Shown piece by piece: positions 24,683 through 37,400 of a stretch of DNA of 64,000 bases. Numbering within the stretch: position 1 is the first letter of the stretch; each line of letters begins with the position of its first letter. The DNA lies in assembly GCF_003945595.2 (NCBI RefSeq), contig NW_024104300.1, positions 248,001 to 312,000 of the forward strand, given 5' to 3'. The notes beneath the pieces are model-generated. The model was not told the DNA's origin. It did no database searches and worked only from the letters and a program-made list of their open reading frames with translations. The translations under genes were made by a program, and so were the position numbers. The stretch is from Pipra filicauda (Eukaryota > Chordata > Aves > Passeriformes > Pipridae).

Positions 24683-27600
24683 TGTAGTAACTTTGAAGTT
24701 GGCTATAGTCATACTACAGTAATGGTATATGTGGATTGTTGGTACATGAGCAACAGTCCTCTGCCAAGGATGGATCTCTCCCCTGAGCAATGCACAACAG
24801 AGAAATACCCAGCCTAGTTTTAAGAACTCAAGAGGAGCTAAGCCACTGAACATGGGAAGGATGAAAAACAGTCCATGCTGCAATCTACCCTTGTGCCTAT
24901 TCTGGCACTTTTTTACTGCAACATAAATATACTCAGAAAACAGAATGATATATTTCACCTGGGCCTTCTGAAATAAGTTTCTAGTTTACACTGTCTAGGT
25001 GAGTTCTTAGCTTCAAGGTTAAAAAAAAAATAATCAAAACAATTCTGATAATAGTGCCTTCTTTTTAAGAGATTAGGCAGGAAGATTTTTCTGAAAGCTT
25101 TGTTGGACTCTTGTTCACAAGTTCAGTAATACAGTATGATTCAGTTACCACTAACCTGCATAAGTTTAGCATAAAAATTCAAACTCACAAACTTTTTGTG
25201 ACAGAAGCCCTCTGAAATGGTGTGCTACCCTTTAGTCCACCCGACCACTATCTTCCGCTAAAATGTAGGAAGGCAAACACTTGCTTTGTAGAACAGCAAT
25301 CATCTCAGCTGTTCAATGTGAATATTCCTCTCTGCTGGACTTTTGAAGGAGGTAAACCAGACTAAGCATTTAGAAGATATGGCAGTGACTCCTACAGGTG
25401 AAGCGGTAGTCGTACAGTCCTGTGTTTATCACAATCTATCATCTTGTTAATTTTCTGTAGTCTTGTCTTTTCTGTAACTTGTTCAGTGCAAACTAGAAAC
25501 TAGTTTACTTGCAGTAACCTAGAAATATCCTCTACTTACCACTAGGGCACCCTTTATTGCAGTCCAACCTTCATGTCTGTAGCCAGCTGTTTTGCAGAAT
25601 TTTGTATTTGTGTCTGTTCCCAAGACTGATATCTGTGTTTAGAGCAATCTTTGTGAGTATGAACCAACCTCTGTTTAGACAGCAGACAGCTGTGCCTAAC
25701 TTGCCAACGAGCAATTCCATTTTAAGAAAATATAAATTTGTCTTTACTTTCCCTTTAATTTTGTAACTAACTCCTTTTGTGATGTGTCACTCCTCAGTGT
25801 ACTACTTTACAACTCCTGAACCTTAAGATACCTAAATATGCAAGTGGAAGGTTGGCTTTTTAGTGTATGAAAAAAGTGTTAGTTCTCATCAAGTGAAGGT
25901 CAGAGCTTAAGTCAAATGCTGCCTATTAACCCCAAACACAGAAACACTTTTACTAATAGTTTTTCACCATCTAAGTCAGACAGGTCTAGGCCACTACAGT
26001 CAACACAGCAGGGAAAAGCAAATGCTTGTAAGCAGAAGAGAAGAGGTATGAACATCTGTTCTGGTATTGGGAAACTTGGATTATTGGCTTTTTTTTTTTT
26101 TTTTTTTGCAAATAATGGCATGTTTTAACATCAAAATGTTTACCCATATTCTGGATGGTAAAATTATTTACCCATCTTCTCAGCATTTTCATAGGACTTT
26201 ATCTGTAAACAGTTATGCCTCTCAGATTAAGTTGATCAGGAATTTAATATTGATTGCTAAAGAGCATATGTTCTACGAGTATAAAATACACAGTGAAATG
26301 CTGTATTCAAGTTGAATTAACAGCTTTACCATTATCAAGTTAAGAATCCCAATAATTAGTATATTGCCAGAGAGTTCTTTTTTAAAACTGTTTTGGCTGT
26401 ATTTCTGTACATCTTTGGGTTTCTCTGAGCCACCTGGACACTGTCCTCCATAAACAAGACCATCCTTGTACAAGGCACACTTGTAAACCTCTGAACACCT
26501 GCATAAAAGCAATGTTCAGAAGCATGAAGGACTACAATTTTATTTGCAATGGTTTCAAGTGCTACAGGAATATAACTAGGGTGATATTACTTCTTTTCTG
26601 TGATCATCTTGGCATTAAATTAACACATCCTTGATTTTTTTTTTCTTAACTAAGCCTGAGCCCTTTTAAGTACGCATTTTAAAATCAAAATAATCTTGTC
26701 TAGTGAGTATTTGCCTTATTCTGTTCAGTTCATCCACTTCTAATTTTAGTGAAAATGGGAAAGATGATTGTTACTCTTTTCTTAGTTCCATACGTGATGT
26801 AGTTCTCCTTTACTGGCTGCTTGCTTTGGAGAAATATCAAAAGCTGTCCTTGAGCTACTGTCATGTAGTTCAAGATTTTAACGACAAGAAAAATTTTTGT
26901 GATGGCCAGATGAATTCTCAGTGCTATTTTACATCTACATATTTTAGGCTTTGTATTCCTTTGTCAGCTACACAGAAGCATTCAGGTATATTAACCATGA
27001 TGATAAGCAAACAAGTAATGTGATATGCAGTCTCCTTAGCAGAGAAATTGGGAAAATCATGTCTTCAGGGCAGTACTGCTTATTTCAAGAAGCTGCAAAT
27101 TGCTGGCAGAGAAGTGGGTGTTCCACTTCAGAGGTTCCTCATTCTTTTCAAGCTCTGCCTCAGCAGTGCTGCTGCTCAGGATATGCAGCTGCAGTGATAT
27201 TACTCTACAGTAAAATTAGGTGATAGAGCAAACACAGAAAAGGGTCTTGCATGGTCAAGAAGGAATTAAAAGCTCAGCCCTACAGAGGAAGTAATTTTAC
27301 ACCAAAATAAGAATTGTCCTGTCCAACAAAGGATTTGCTTATATAGCCTAAGTATGGTTTGGCCTTTAGTAGGGGGTTTATCAAAGAACAAGTCACCTTT
27401 TTGAACATTTTTTCCCCTCTTGTAGTAGGAGGTTGCTCAGCACAACAGCTTACCTCTGTTATTTCTGAAAGCACAGGAGGCAGAACTATTCTAGGAAGGA
27501 AAGGGGAGGTTTGGGGCCTCTCCTGTTTTGGATATCTATCTCTGTCTATCACTACAGAACACAGTAGGATCTAGCAGCCCCACTTGAGTCAAAGTGGGGA

Positions 27601-28086
27601 AAAAAGGTAATTTAAGAACTGAGGGATGTAACAAAGCAGCAATCCCTCCTTTCCAAGGCAAGTAGCATGATTAAAACAAAGTTGCAGAGTAAAAATACCC
27701 CTCAATGTCTGGTGCTACTGCTAGTGACTATGGCAGTGTTTGCTGGGCAGATTCTCCAGTACCGTGAGAATATAGACAAAGGAACAAACTCCAACTAGGA
27801 ATCACTCCGTTTCTCACTGTCTTCAAAGGCTTCTTCTACATTTCAGACAAAACACCTCTGAGAAAACTGACTTTGGTAAAACAAAACAAAACAAAAATCA
27901 CTGAATTCAGTGCAGTAGGAGCTAAATGCCTAGTTTTCATCTGCCCTTGATTTCTGTAAAGATTGTTTTAGTATAAAACCATTCTCTCTACTTGCAAAGT
28001 GAGCAATTTTGATACAATTTAAACAAAAATATGGAAACTCACAATCTCTCTAAGTGACTTTGCTGAATGGAGAATTTTGCACGATT

Positions 28087-28092
28087 TTTATT
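28087..28092 (-). promoter_or_regulatory. AATAAA poly(A) signal, NAA35
   Basis: TTTATT on the + strand reads AATAAA on the - strand, about 330 bases after the NAA35 stop codon. It is a reasonable end for the NAA35 transcript. Confidence 0.45.
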
Positions 28093-28128
28093 CAGTCCCT
28101 AAGCCACCATTTTCTCTCAGATCACATT

Positions 28129-28158
28129 AATAAAAATTATGATTAACTCTGTAATAAA
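28129..28158 (+). promoter_or_regulatory. Two AATAAA poly(A) signals, distal, + strand
   Basis: Perfect AATAAA hexamers at 28129 and 28153. They could end a long GOLM1 3' UTR, which would then overlap the end of NAA35. Confidence 0.35.
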
Positions 28159-28419
28159 ATCAATTAAGGTATGGCATTCTTCAACAATACAGTTGATTAA
28201 AATCAGCTTCACACATAAAATGCATTAAACTTTATACAAACCACTTTCAAACAGCAGTTGTCAGATCAGATGAAGGCAGCAGACTACACATATTCCACGT
28301 AACAGTACTTGTATCCTGGAGGTCCCTTGCAGTCTGAGTGTAAGCCTAGATATTCCCTCTTACAGCTGGTATCTGCTACACAGGTATCTTCAGGTATCCT
28401 AACAATAATTTCTTGTCCT

Positions 28420-28479
28420 TCAAACAAGCTTCACAACTGGGAAGTATTTATGAGGAGAGAAATCAAATTCTGGAGGAAC
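28420..28479 (-). CDS. NAA35: NAA35 coding exon 22 (stop codon)
   Basis: The last coding exon, with a TTTCTAG acceptor. It encodes [19 protein letters not shown] then TGA (28420-28422 on the + strand reads TCA). The 3' UTR follows to the left. Confidence 0.97.
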   Translation of the reverse strand, partial: VPPEFDFSPHKYFPVVKLV

Positions 28480-31400
28480 CTAGAAAGAAAAGATTTAAAC
28501 ATTACACAGCAGTACTACTGCATTTGATACTCATAATGAAAATACCCTGCAGACAGGAAAAAAAAAAAACTCTTAACAGCAGAAGACTGAAAAACAAATA
28601 GTCCTAGCTCTTTAAATTATTATCTGAAAAATACTCCAACCCATTTCTGGATATGTCAATCATTATTCAGCAGTGATGGCCACAAAGTTTTAGAATGCTG
28701 GTGTGCCTCTTAGGTGTGTTCCTTCATCCTTCTGTGCCTTGACCCATGCAGTGGCACTCACTAATCCTGACAGCCAGCACTCTCACGATTTTGTTCACAC
28801 AAGCTGCTGATACACGTGTACTTGTTCCTGCTCTTGAAGAATATCCATATTTTTCTGTATTGTCCCACATGCTTTTCCCAATTTTTTTTCCTCAAAACAT
28901 TTAGAGATGCGAGTTTTCCATATTTAAATAACTACAACAAACTATTTCCAAGGGGAAAATGAATTAAGTTTCTTTTCCCTGTTCTTTTAACAGTTAGAGT
29001 AACTATGGCTTGAATCTGTTCATTTGGCTCCCAAGAGACCTGTGGTGGCTTCGCATAGAATCACAGGATCATTCAGGTTGGAAAAGATCATTGAGTTCAA
29101 CCTTAATGTATATAATACTATATTTTAGATTCATTTCAGCTGGCATTTCCTTACCTTAGAGTCTTTCTTGTGGCCCCCTGCCAGCAGCTTCATGACCACA
29201 ATATTGGGTTTTGCAACTTTTAGAATTCGACTGACCTAAACACAAAACAGCAAGAAGTCTTCAACTGAAAGCATATGACCAATTTCAAACTATTTCAAAG
29301 ATAATACTCTAATGTTTATATACTCCAACACTACAGCATTTCTCTTACAAGACCAACTGAACAGATATCACAGTGTTTTGGATTTGCTGGAATAAGCGAA
29401 GAACCGGAATAATTAAATTTAATGAAAGGTGCATTTATTTTCAGTCACTTTTTATTAAATTTAACAAATCATAGAAACCACTGCTTTAAAAATTCTGGAA
29501 CATAAAAATTGCAACTATGGCAGGTTTTGTAGCACTCTCACAAATAAGGTATAGATAGACTCTAGGCATCTATCTTCAACATTCAGCACCCTGAGAATGG
29601 TAAACTCAAGTATGAAACTGGTGGCTTTTTGCATGGAAGTGCTCTCGACATCCTCAAAACTACCTCTGAACTATCTTGGTTAGCCACAAGTAGACAGCTT
29701 ATGTGTGAATACCATCAGGATCCAGAGAACGGGAATTGATTCCTAAATGCTCAGGAGGACCTAATCCTGTAACTATTCTTAACCTGCTCAGATGTGACAG
29801 AAAAAGCATCCTCCTTCCTCCAAAATACAGTCATAGACACTTAAGCTTTTAGGCTATGGACAAAGATGGAAAAATTCTTATCCATATTTACAGCTCAGTG
29901 CTGAGAACACTGCTCCAGGGAACACATGTGAGACTCAATGCTCTTTTCATCCTGATGATATTCAAACCTATTTTTCCCACCTTTCAATAGTCTATCTGAA
30001 TTAGTAGATTCCAGATAAGTGGGGTTGGCATGTATCAGTTAAAACAGCTATTAGAAAGGGGTCAGAAGTCAATATGGAAGAAGGAAATATGTTGCTATCC
30101 AGCATCTAAGATCCTCAGCAAAGAGAGCTTTGGGAGCAGTGGGCACAACAACCTTGATTATGTTGTCTGATGTACAGAAACGGATCACTGTGCAAGATGC
30201 CACCATTCTTCTCTGTCCACTCTCTAATCAAAGCACTCAGCTTTGTTCAGCATTCTGATGAAGTACATTTTGGATCTCAAGCAGATTGAGCTGAAAACAA
30301 ACACTAGTTTGAGCAAATGCTCCTTTTCTCAGTATTTCAGTCTTACCTCATTGTCTGGATTCGGAATATTCTCAAGAATCATTTTAGCTTGCTGGTAGTG
30401 TTTGCTAGCTGCCATGTAGAGATCTGATGACTGGGGAGGTGGGCTATACTTATTTAAATCAGACATTTCCTAGTGTGTTATAGAAATATATAAATATATA
30501 TTAAAATCAGTTGCCAGAAAATTTTATTTTCATCACCTGAAATGAAAGCAAATTACTATATTCAAGAAAACTTACGTCAACTAAATACTATTTTAAGAAT
30601 AAAAACTGAAGTTAAAAACATTTATATGAAATGGCAGAACCCAAGCAGCAATGCAGTGCTCAATGACTACTTTCTAGTGCTACAAAATGCAATGAAGTTC
30701 TTATATTATTTATAAAAAAATACTTCTCTTCAACAACTCGTCATTCATTTGCTTTAATAGTGCCATGCAGCAGGGTATGAAATTACGGGAAAAAAATAGG
30801 AGAAAAAAAAAGTATATTATATTGTTTACTCAAATCAAGGTTACCACAAGCAAAGTGCTGAAGCTGTTCAAAACTTCATTTTATATAGTTTTAATTCTTT
30901 AAACTTTTTGGTTTTTTGACTAGGGATAAAAAACCCCCACCAAACTTCAGTGACAAGGAGGAAGTCATGATAGTCTTAATTTCCACTACAGCTGTTCATA
31001 ACATTAAACTGGGAAGAGTGACTGGCATACAAAATAGCACTGTTTCAGTTCAGACTAACCCCCCAAATAATAGAGGCTATTAACCAGGTGGGTGAGCAGC
31101 AGGGTTATTGCAAACACCAACTTGAATACAAGCCAACAAGGTGTTCTTATACAAGCCTTGTATAGGAATAAACAAGCAGGAGTATGGCCAGCAGATCAAG
31201 GAAGGTTATCATCCTATACTCCATATTTGTGTCGTCATATTTGAAATGCTGCATCTGGGGTTGGATCCACTCTGTTTAAGAAAGACATTGAGATATGGAG
31301 GTGGCTGGGGGATTACAGCATATGAGCCACAAGGAGAGATCAATGGACCTGGACTTTCTCAGTTAGGAAAAAAGGATGCTAATGGGTCATCTTAATTGCA

Positions 31401-34400
31401 GCCTACAACTACCTGAAAGACAGTTATAAAGTTGCCAGAAGGCAAAGGTTCCTTGTTAATAATGGTAGACAATATAACATGAGAGGCCACAGTTTGTGGT
31501 TTGAGTAATTCAGACTGGACATTAGGAAAAAAGGAGAATAGTACAGCCCTCAATCAGGTTATCCAAAGACTTAATGGAACAGAAAAAGTAACTGCATCAG
31601 GTTAATCAAAAAAGTTAGAAAATCTCCAACCTTTGATTTTTTCAGACAAAGATAGAGCTAATGTGATCTATTATGCCACTTCAGGGAGGAGACTGGACAA
31701 AACAAGCCTCCACTGGTCCCTTCCAACACTCAATATTACTTTCAGTTTTTCCATTTGCTTGCTGCACTAATAAAAACATGCTGCTATAATTAACCACAGC
31801 CAAAAAGTCTGTCAGTGGACTTCCAAGAGAATTTATTTTCATGCAAACCAACACCAGCATCTCAGACTGCCACATCAGACCAATTTTAAAAAATCTAAGC
31901 ATCCAAGTTTAGTAAAAATTCAAAGCAATGTATCTTCCTTGCACATAACCAAGCTAGAACTCCTTGCCATTTGGACTTAGCTTTAGTATGAACTTTAAGA
32001 CATTAAAGCTCTTTTTACAATGACAACAATGTCTAAAGCGGGTGAGTAAATGACTTCTATAAAAGCATGGACAGCACCACGTTTTAAGATTACTCACTTT
32101 AAATTGCAGGTAGTGCACTGGGGGTGGCGTTATAACACTGTTGAATGGAGCAAACCTGTGCTCATATCGAACTTGTTCACTATCCAGTTCAAACTTAGGT
32201 TTTCTTACTTTGCCATCCATATCAAATGCGATCATTGTCTAGAAGAAAAGGATAAATACAGTAAGAAGGGTTAGCTTTATGTCATATTTTGCTGCGAGCA
32301 AGATCAAAGTTATGATTTAGCTATAACTGGAAGGACAAAAAAACAGTGGAGAATTTACCATATCAAATTATAAACCTGAACCTAATTTCCAGGCCCACTA
32401 AAAACAAAGGCATGCAATGCATACATGATCCCTGTTACAAAAAAATTGGAACAAACAGAATATAAGTTACCTTGTACATCCCAGCGCACATATTTTGGTA
32501 TGCCTGACTCATGGTGATCTCCCTGCTGAGAGGACGAACTGCAAATTTCACATAAAAAGTTTAGTTCAATTTTAGTTCAGTTTAGTTCAATATATTAATT
32601 TCAGATCAAAACAGTTTTTCCAAGTCTCCAGAAAGTGGCAAAACTCTCAACTATATTTTAAAATAACTGAAGCATCCAAAGCATGGACATGCATTTTTGC
32701 TCACCTGGCTCCTAATTACACAAAATACTTCAAGATATACTTAACATGAACACCATACTACTGTCAATGAAATAAATTGGTCAATGGTTTTTGTATGACA
32801 CTATACAACATCAAACAGCCTCGAACTTACAGTCTCTAGCTGAGAGGCCTGTTTGCTTAGTTCATTGATTTCTTTTGATTTCTAAAGACTAAAAGGTTAA
32901 AGCATATTTTTATCCTAATAAGAAAAAATTTATCCTGATAATGTTCTCGTAGGTTTCCTTTTTGCTTCCAGTGCTTAACTACTGCCAAACTGCCCAACAT
33001 TTGGCACCTAACTTAATAAAGTACAGTAGTAATTTTCTGCATTTCTAGAGACAAGGGAATTCAGTGGATATGATCCTGAGCTGTTCATATCCCATTGTTT
33101 GCTCCCCTTGGAAAGAAAGCAAGGAAAAGAATGGGCAACTCACTGCTGTAAAATTAAGAAACATGCTTTAGGACCTTCTGAAGTCAAATAGAAATAACAG
33201 AAATACACTGAAAATTTAGTGTTTGAATCTAGCTACAGTCAAAAAAAGCACAATACTGCAGGAATTATAGAAGATAGAAAGGAAGTATTTTTCAAAGATA
33301 ATAGCTCTGGAACTGTTAATTACATTTCACACGATCCATCACATTAACACAACTGATGAAGCTGTAAATATGAGTGAGTTGGGTTTTCCTGAAACACTTA
33401 TTTAAAAGAAAACAAATAGGAAATTCTTATGCAACAACTGACTTCTTAACTAAAAAAGTTTTACATTCAGCCTTTAAACTTTAGGACATTTTTTCTACTC
33501 ATATCAGTGCTGAATCTGTAAATTTTTAATTCTACATGGCTGCATAAAAGGGGAAAAAAAAAAGTCTCGAGTTACACTCTAGACCTAAGTACCTTTCTTC
33601 TTTTTCTTTGTTTTCTTACTACTACGTCCTTTCTGTTGCTCCTCCATTATTCTTTCCTCTGTCATTTGAGCACTGTCAGCGCGGCTCAGTGTTGACATCA
33701 ACCAGGCATAGAGGAACTCTGACAGGTACCTAGAGCGAAAATGGTATGGAGTGTTACATATTGCAGTGCAGAATGTACTCAAATGCACATACACCTGCTC
33801 AATGCCAAGTCATTTGCTCCAAGATGTAAAGCACCTGTCCTAGTAAAGGACAGGTTTCACGGGCAATTAAAACTCTTTGTTTTCTATGGCTGAAATCAAC
33901 AGATCAGCCTACCTTCCTATTCTGGTTTGTGTTTTTTTCTGTTTTAAACAAGACTTTGTACACATTCTACCACAGACAGCTCAAAGTATACAAGTTTCTT
34001 ACATATTTACTAAGTCTAAGCTTCTTATTATTTCAAAACCTATTTAAGATCAAATTTTTCTAGAACTCTTCCTTCTCCCAGCAAATGAAGTATTTTTTAA
34101 AAAAATACTATGTTAATACCTTTTCTACTTTTGTTATGCATTATTTCGAGAGACAAGATTATTACTGATTTTTTTTCAGGCATTAAAAAGCCATGAATTA
34201 TTACATAAAGAGGCAAAGCCCACAGAAACACAACATCCACATGCAATTCTTTCAGATTTAAGATACATCTTTAAGAGCAATAGTGGAAGCTGATTCAATA
34301 AATATCTTGATTGACTTCAAAAGGAATAAGGGGGGGAAAAGAGAGTAGAAAAAAATACAGATTTGGAGCACAATGAAAAATAAGTAATAGTTCATAAGAA

Positions 34401-37400
34401 GTCACAATTCAGAAGAAAAATTACTGAGAAATTTGAGTTTCATTTGCACATTTCCCCTCTGAAATTTCTTCTACTTTTTGTTCTTCACTTACATTAAAGA
34501 GATAAAGCAGCTGACATGATAATTCCAATGAAAAGGGATTTTATTAAAATGGTAAGGGAAATACAGGCAGGTATAACAAATATTGTCTCACAAAAAATTT
34601 GGCATTACTTATTGAGGTATTACCTAAAGAATATTGCCATCTTCTGGTAACTAGTATTAATGTTCTCATTTAATACTTAATCCACTACTGAAACAACATA
34701 GAAACATAATGAAATGCACTGAAGTTTATGTAATTTCAACTATTTTAATCTCTCGATAAGAAGGCTTGCAGCTTACAAAGGATTCTTTCGGTAGCTTTAC
34801 AGAAAAAAAAAAAAAGAAACTCAAACAAATTAGAGCAAAAAACAAACTACCAAAGTATAGAAACACTTCAGCAGAGGAAGGTTCATCATCAGATTTTTAA
34901 TGCTAATTCAAAAATGAACCATCTGAAAATAATTTATCTTTTGGACCAAGCAATCAACTATGACAAATAATTAATGTGAATGAAAGTGGAAAAGTAAAAA
35001 GTATTTTGTCTCCATGTAGTGCAATCATTTTCACTAAAGGCAGATGTCTCTTCAAATATATTTACAGAATAAGATGTTAACTAACTAGTCAATTTTCAAA
35101 TTACAGTCATAACTTAAAACTGGAGACCTTTTCAAAAATACTAGAGATCAACAAGACTAGTGATCTTGGTACTATAACAACATAAAAGAATAAAAGAAAT
35201 CGCTTTTCTCCTGCATGCTCTTGTCTGCCAAAAGTCAACATATTTTTCATTCATTGTCTACACAAGACACTGTTTTAAAAAGCTAAAGAGAGAGTCAATT
35301 ACTATTTCAGGAAAAAAAATACACTACTTAGTAAGCCTAGAAAAGAGACTAACAACATTTTTTTCTCCTTCTGTAATATTATAAATAGATAGACCAAACA
35401 GTGTTGAGCAACCTTGAGATTACAAAATCATATTTGGAGTCCCTCCGTCAAATATTTGCAATTATAGCTCTGTGGGAGCATCCCTCCTTGAACAGCTGCC
35501 AATAAAGAATCTTCTTACCAATATATGTAGTAATATTCATGCATACTGTAAAGTTCCAACTCAAAGCCACTGAGAAGATACTGTATCATAATACGAAGGT
35601 TATGATATAGGACCCAGGTGCCCAAGCAAGCCAAATGTTGTCTTTGTGGTTCCTGCTTCAGTAACATACTATGAAGCGCTGCATCTACTTTCTCTGCCTA
35701 TCAATAAAAAGACAGCAAGGTAACAGACGGGGAGGAAGAACATTTGACTGAAACAATATCCAGGTTCTGCCAGAAATAAAATCCTAACAAAATCTGAATA
35801 CAACTTGGGTCAGTAAAGTCATGCTCCAGATTACAAGACTGAAATATGCCCTTACAGATACTGCCACATCTATAGTCTAGAACTGTCAGAAAACTGGAAA
35901 GATATTCACATAATTAAATTCTGCTGCACAGAATAACAATATTCAAGTAGTAGTGTAGCAAGAACATTAGGTATTTTAAATTTCAAATTTTTAAAGTATT
36001 GGTATCTAGATCATTAGCAGTCACGTGAGCACTGAACCCATTACACACTGTTGTTTATTTTTCTATATTGGCAATAATTACTTCTCTCTTTTTTTTTAGC
36101 CTAGCTGCATTGAAACATTAAATTTATTTGTAAGCTTAACATGCAAGAAACACGATGTGTCCCATCAGATTAACTAAAATATTGCTAAGACCAATTTTGT
36201 CTTAAGAATTGTATGGAAGACATGAAGTCTCCCACAGTTGGAAGATTAACAGTAGTCCTGAACAGAACAATTCATGTAACTGTCTACAAAATGAAAAACC
36301 AGTGTCTCAGCTGCAGTACTGTAACAAACTCAATCAAACTATCTTGAGAAAAGCTGGAGCACAGAAAATTTCATCCCCACCTACAAGGTCCTCACTTGTT
36401 CTTACTGTGCATATCTTGGGAAATATTTTATTATTTTATGACTCTTGCTGCTGGAAAAAGATTTCCAGCAAGTGAAAATATATTTTTAACTCATGATTCC
36501 CTTCTCATTCTTCAGAAATGTTCAAAATCAGTCAGAGCACGTATTTTGAAGGGTTATTTTTTACTTTTGCAGTTTACATCTGACATAGCTATAAGGCTAA
36601 ATTTTCAAAGGTATATTGTCAGCATGGCTTGTCTATCTCCCCCTGGTTATATCTTCCAGACTGACAGTCACAAGCAGGATAGAGACTAAAAGCAGTGGAG
36701 TTACCATCAGATTACATCACAACAGGTTTCCTTGAAGTCTACGTACTGGACAAAGTTAATCTCAAAAAATGTAATGTTTTTGTTAACAGATCTAACAGAA
36801 ATCCTACTGATTTCTTGGGCTAAATTTTAGGAATCCTTGTCCTAAAGATTTTAGGACAAACAGAGGACTTGCTTCATGCAGCTAGGATCTAATACCACAT
36901 GCTTCACTCCAGCAGGAATATATCTGGAAAGAAACTTTGCTGGCCTGCTGCCTAGGACATTACCTCATCCTGTAGGGTGGCAAATTCCTCAAGAATGTGA
37001 CCCAGTTTATCTCTCTGACGAGCTCTATTGTGTCCATGGATTTGAATCAAACTACAGAATGGCTGAAAGAAGCAAAGCATCATTTTAAATTATCAACACA
37101 ACTTTGAAAGTAAAGGAGTAGTACTATGATGTCTATTTAGACACCTGCTCTATATATCTGTATCAGGAGGTGTATTACTTAACGCTCTCTACAGAGCGCA
37201 AGCAGCAGGAAAGCAAGGTCTCTGGAGGGATGCAAGAACCCATATCTCTGTACACAAGTCAACGTGAGATTGAGTGAGCATCCTTTAGGAATGTGATCAG
37301 AACAAAATGCCTGGTGTAAATGAGATATTTCTTATGCCTAAATCCATGCACCTAGGTGGTCAATGGCACTTAGTGACATGGTTTAGTGGTGGACTTGGCA

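Larger units (their letters stand above)
24419..28160 (+). other. GOLM1: GOLM1 3' UTR and convergent intergenic region
   Basis: No coding exon is visible between the GOLM1 stop and the NAA35 stop. The GOLM1 3' UTR starts here. A proximal AATAAA lies at 24677 and distal ones at 28129 and 28153, so the transcript could be about 0.3 kb or about 3.7 kb beyond the stop. The sequence is AT-rich and unique-looking, with a poly-T tract near 26090-26107. Confidence 0.55.

Noticed and set aside
37052..37053. Alternative acceptor for NAA35 exon 15 (CTGTAG)
   Set aside because: Using it would drop PFC and break the frame with exon 14; the acceptor 11 bases upstream (TTTCAG) fits exactly.
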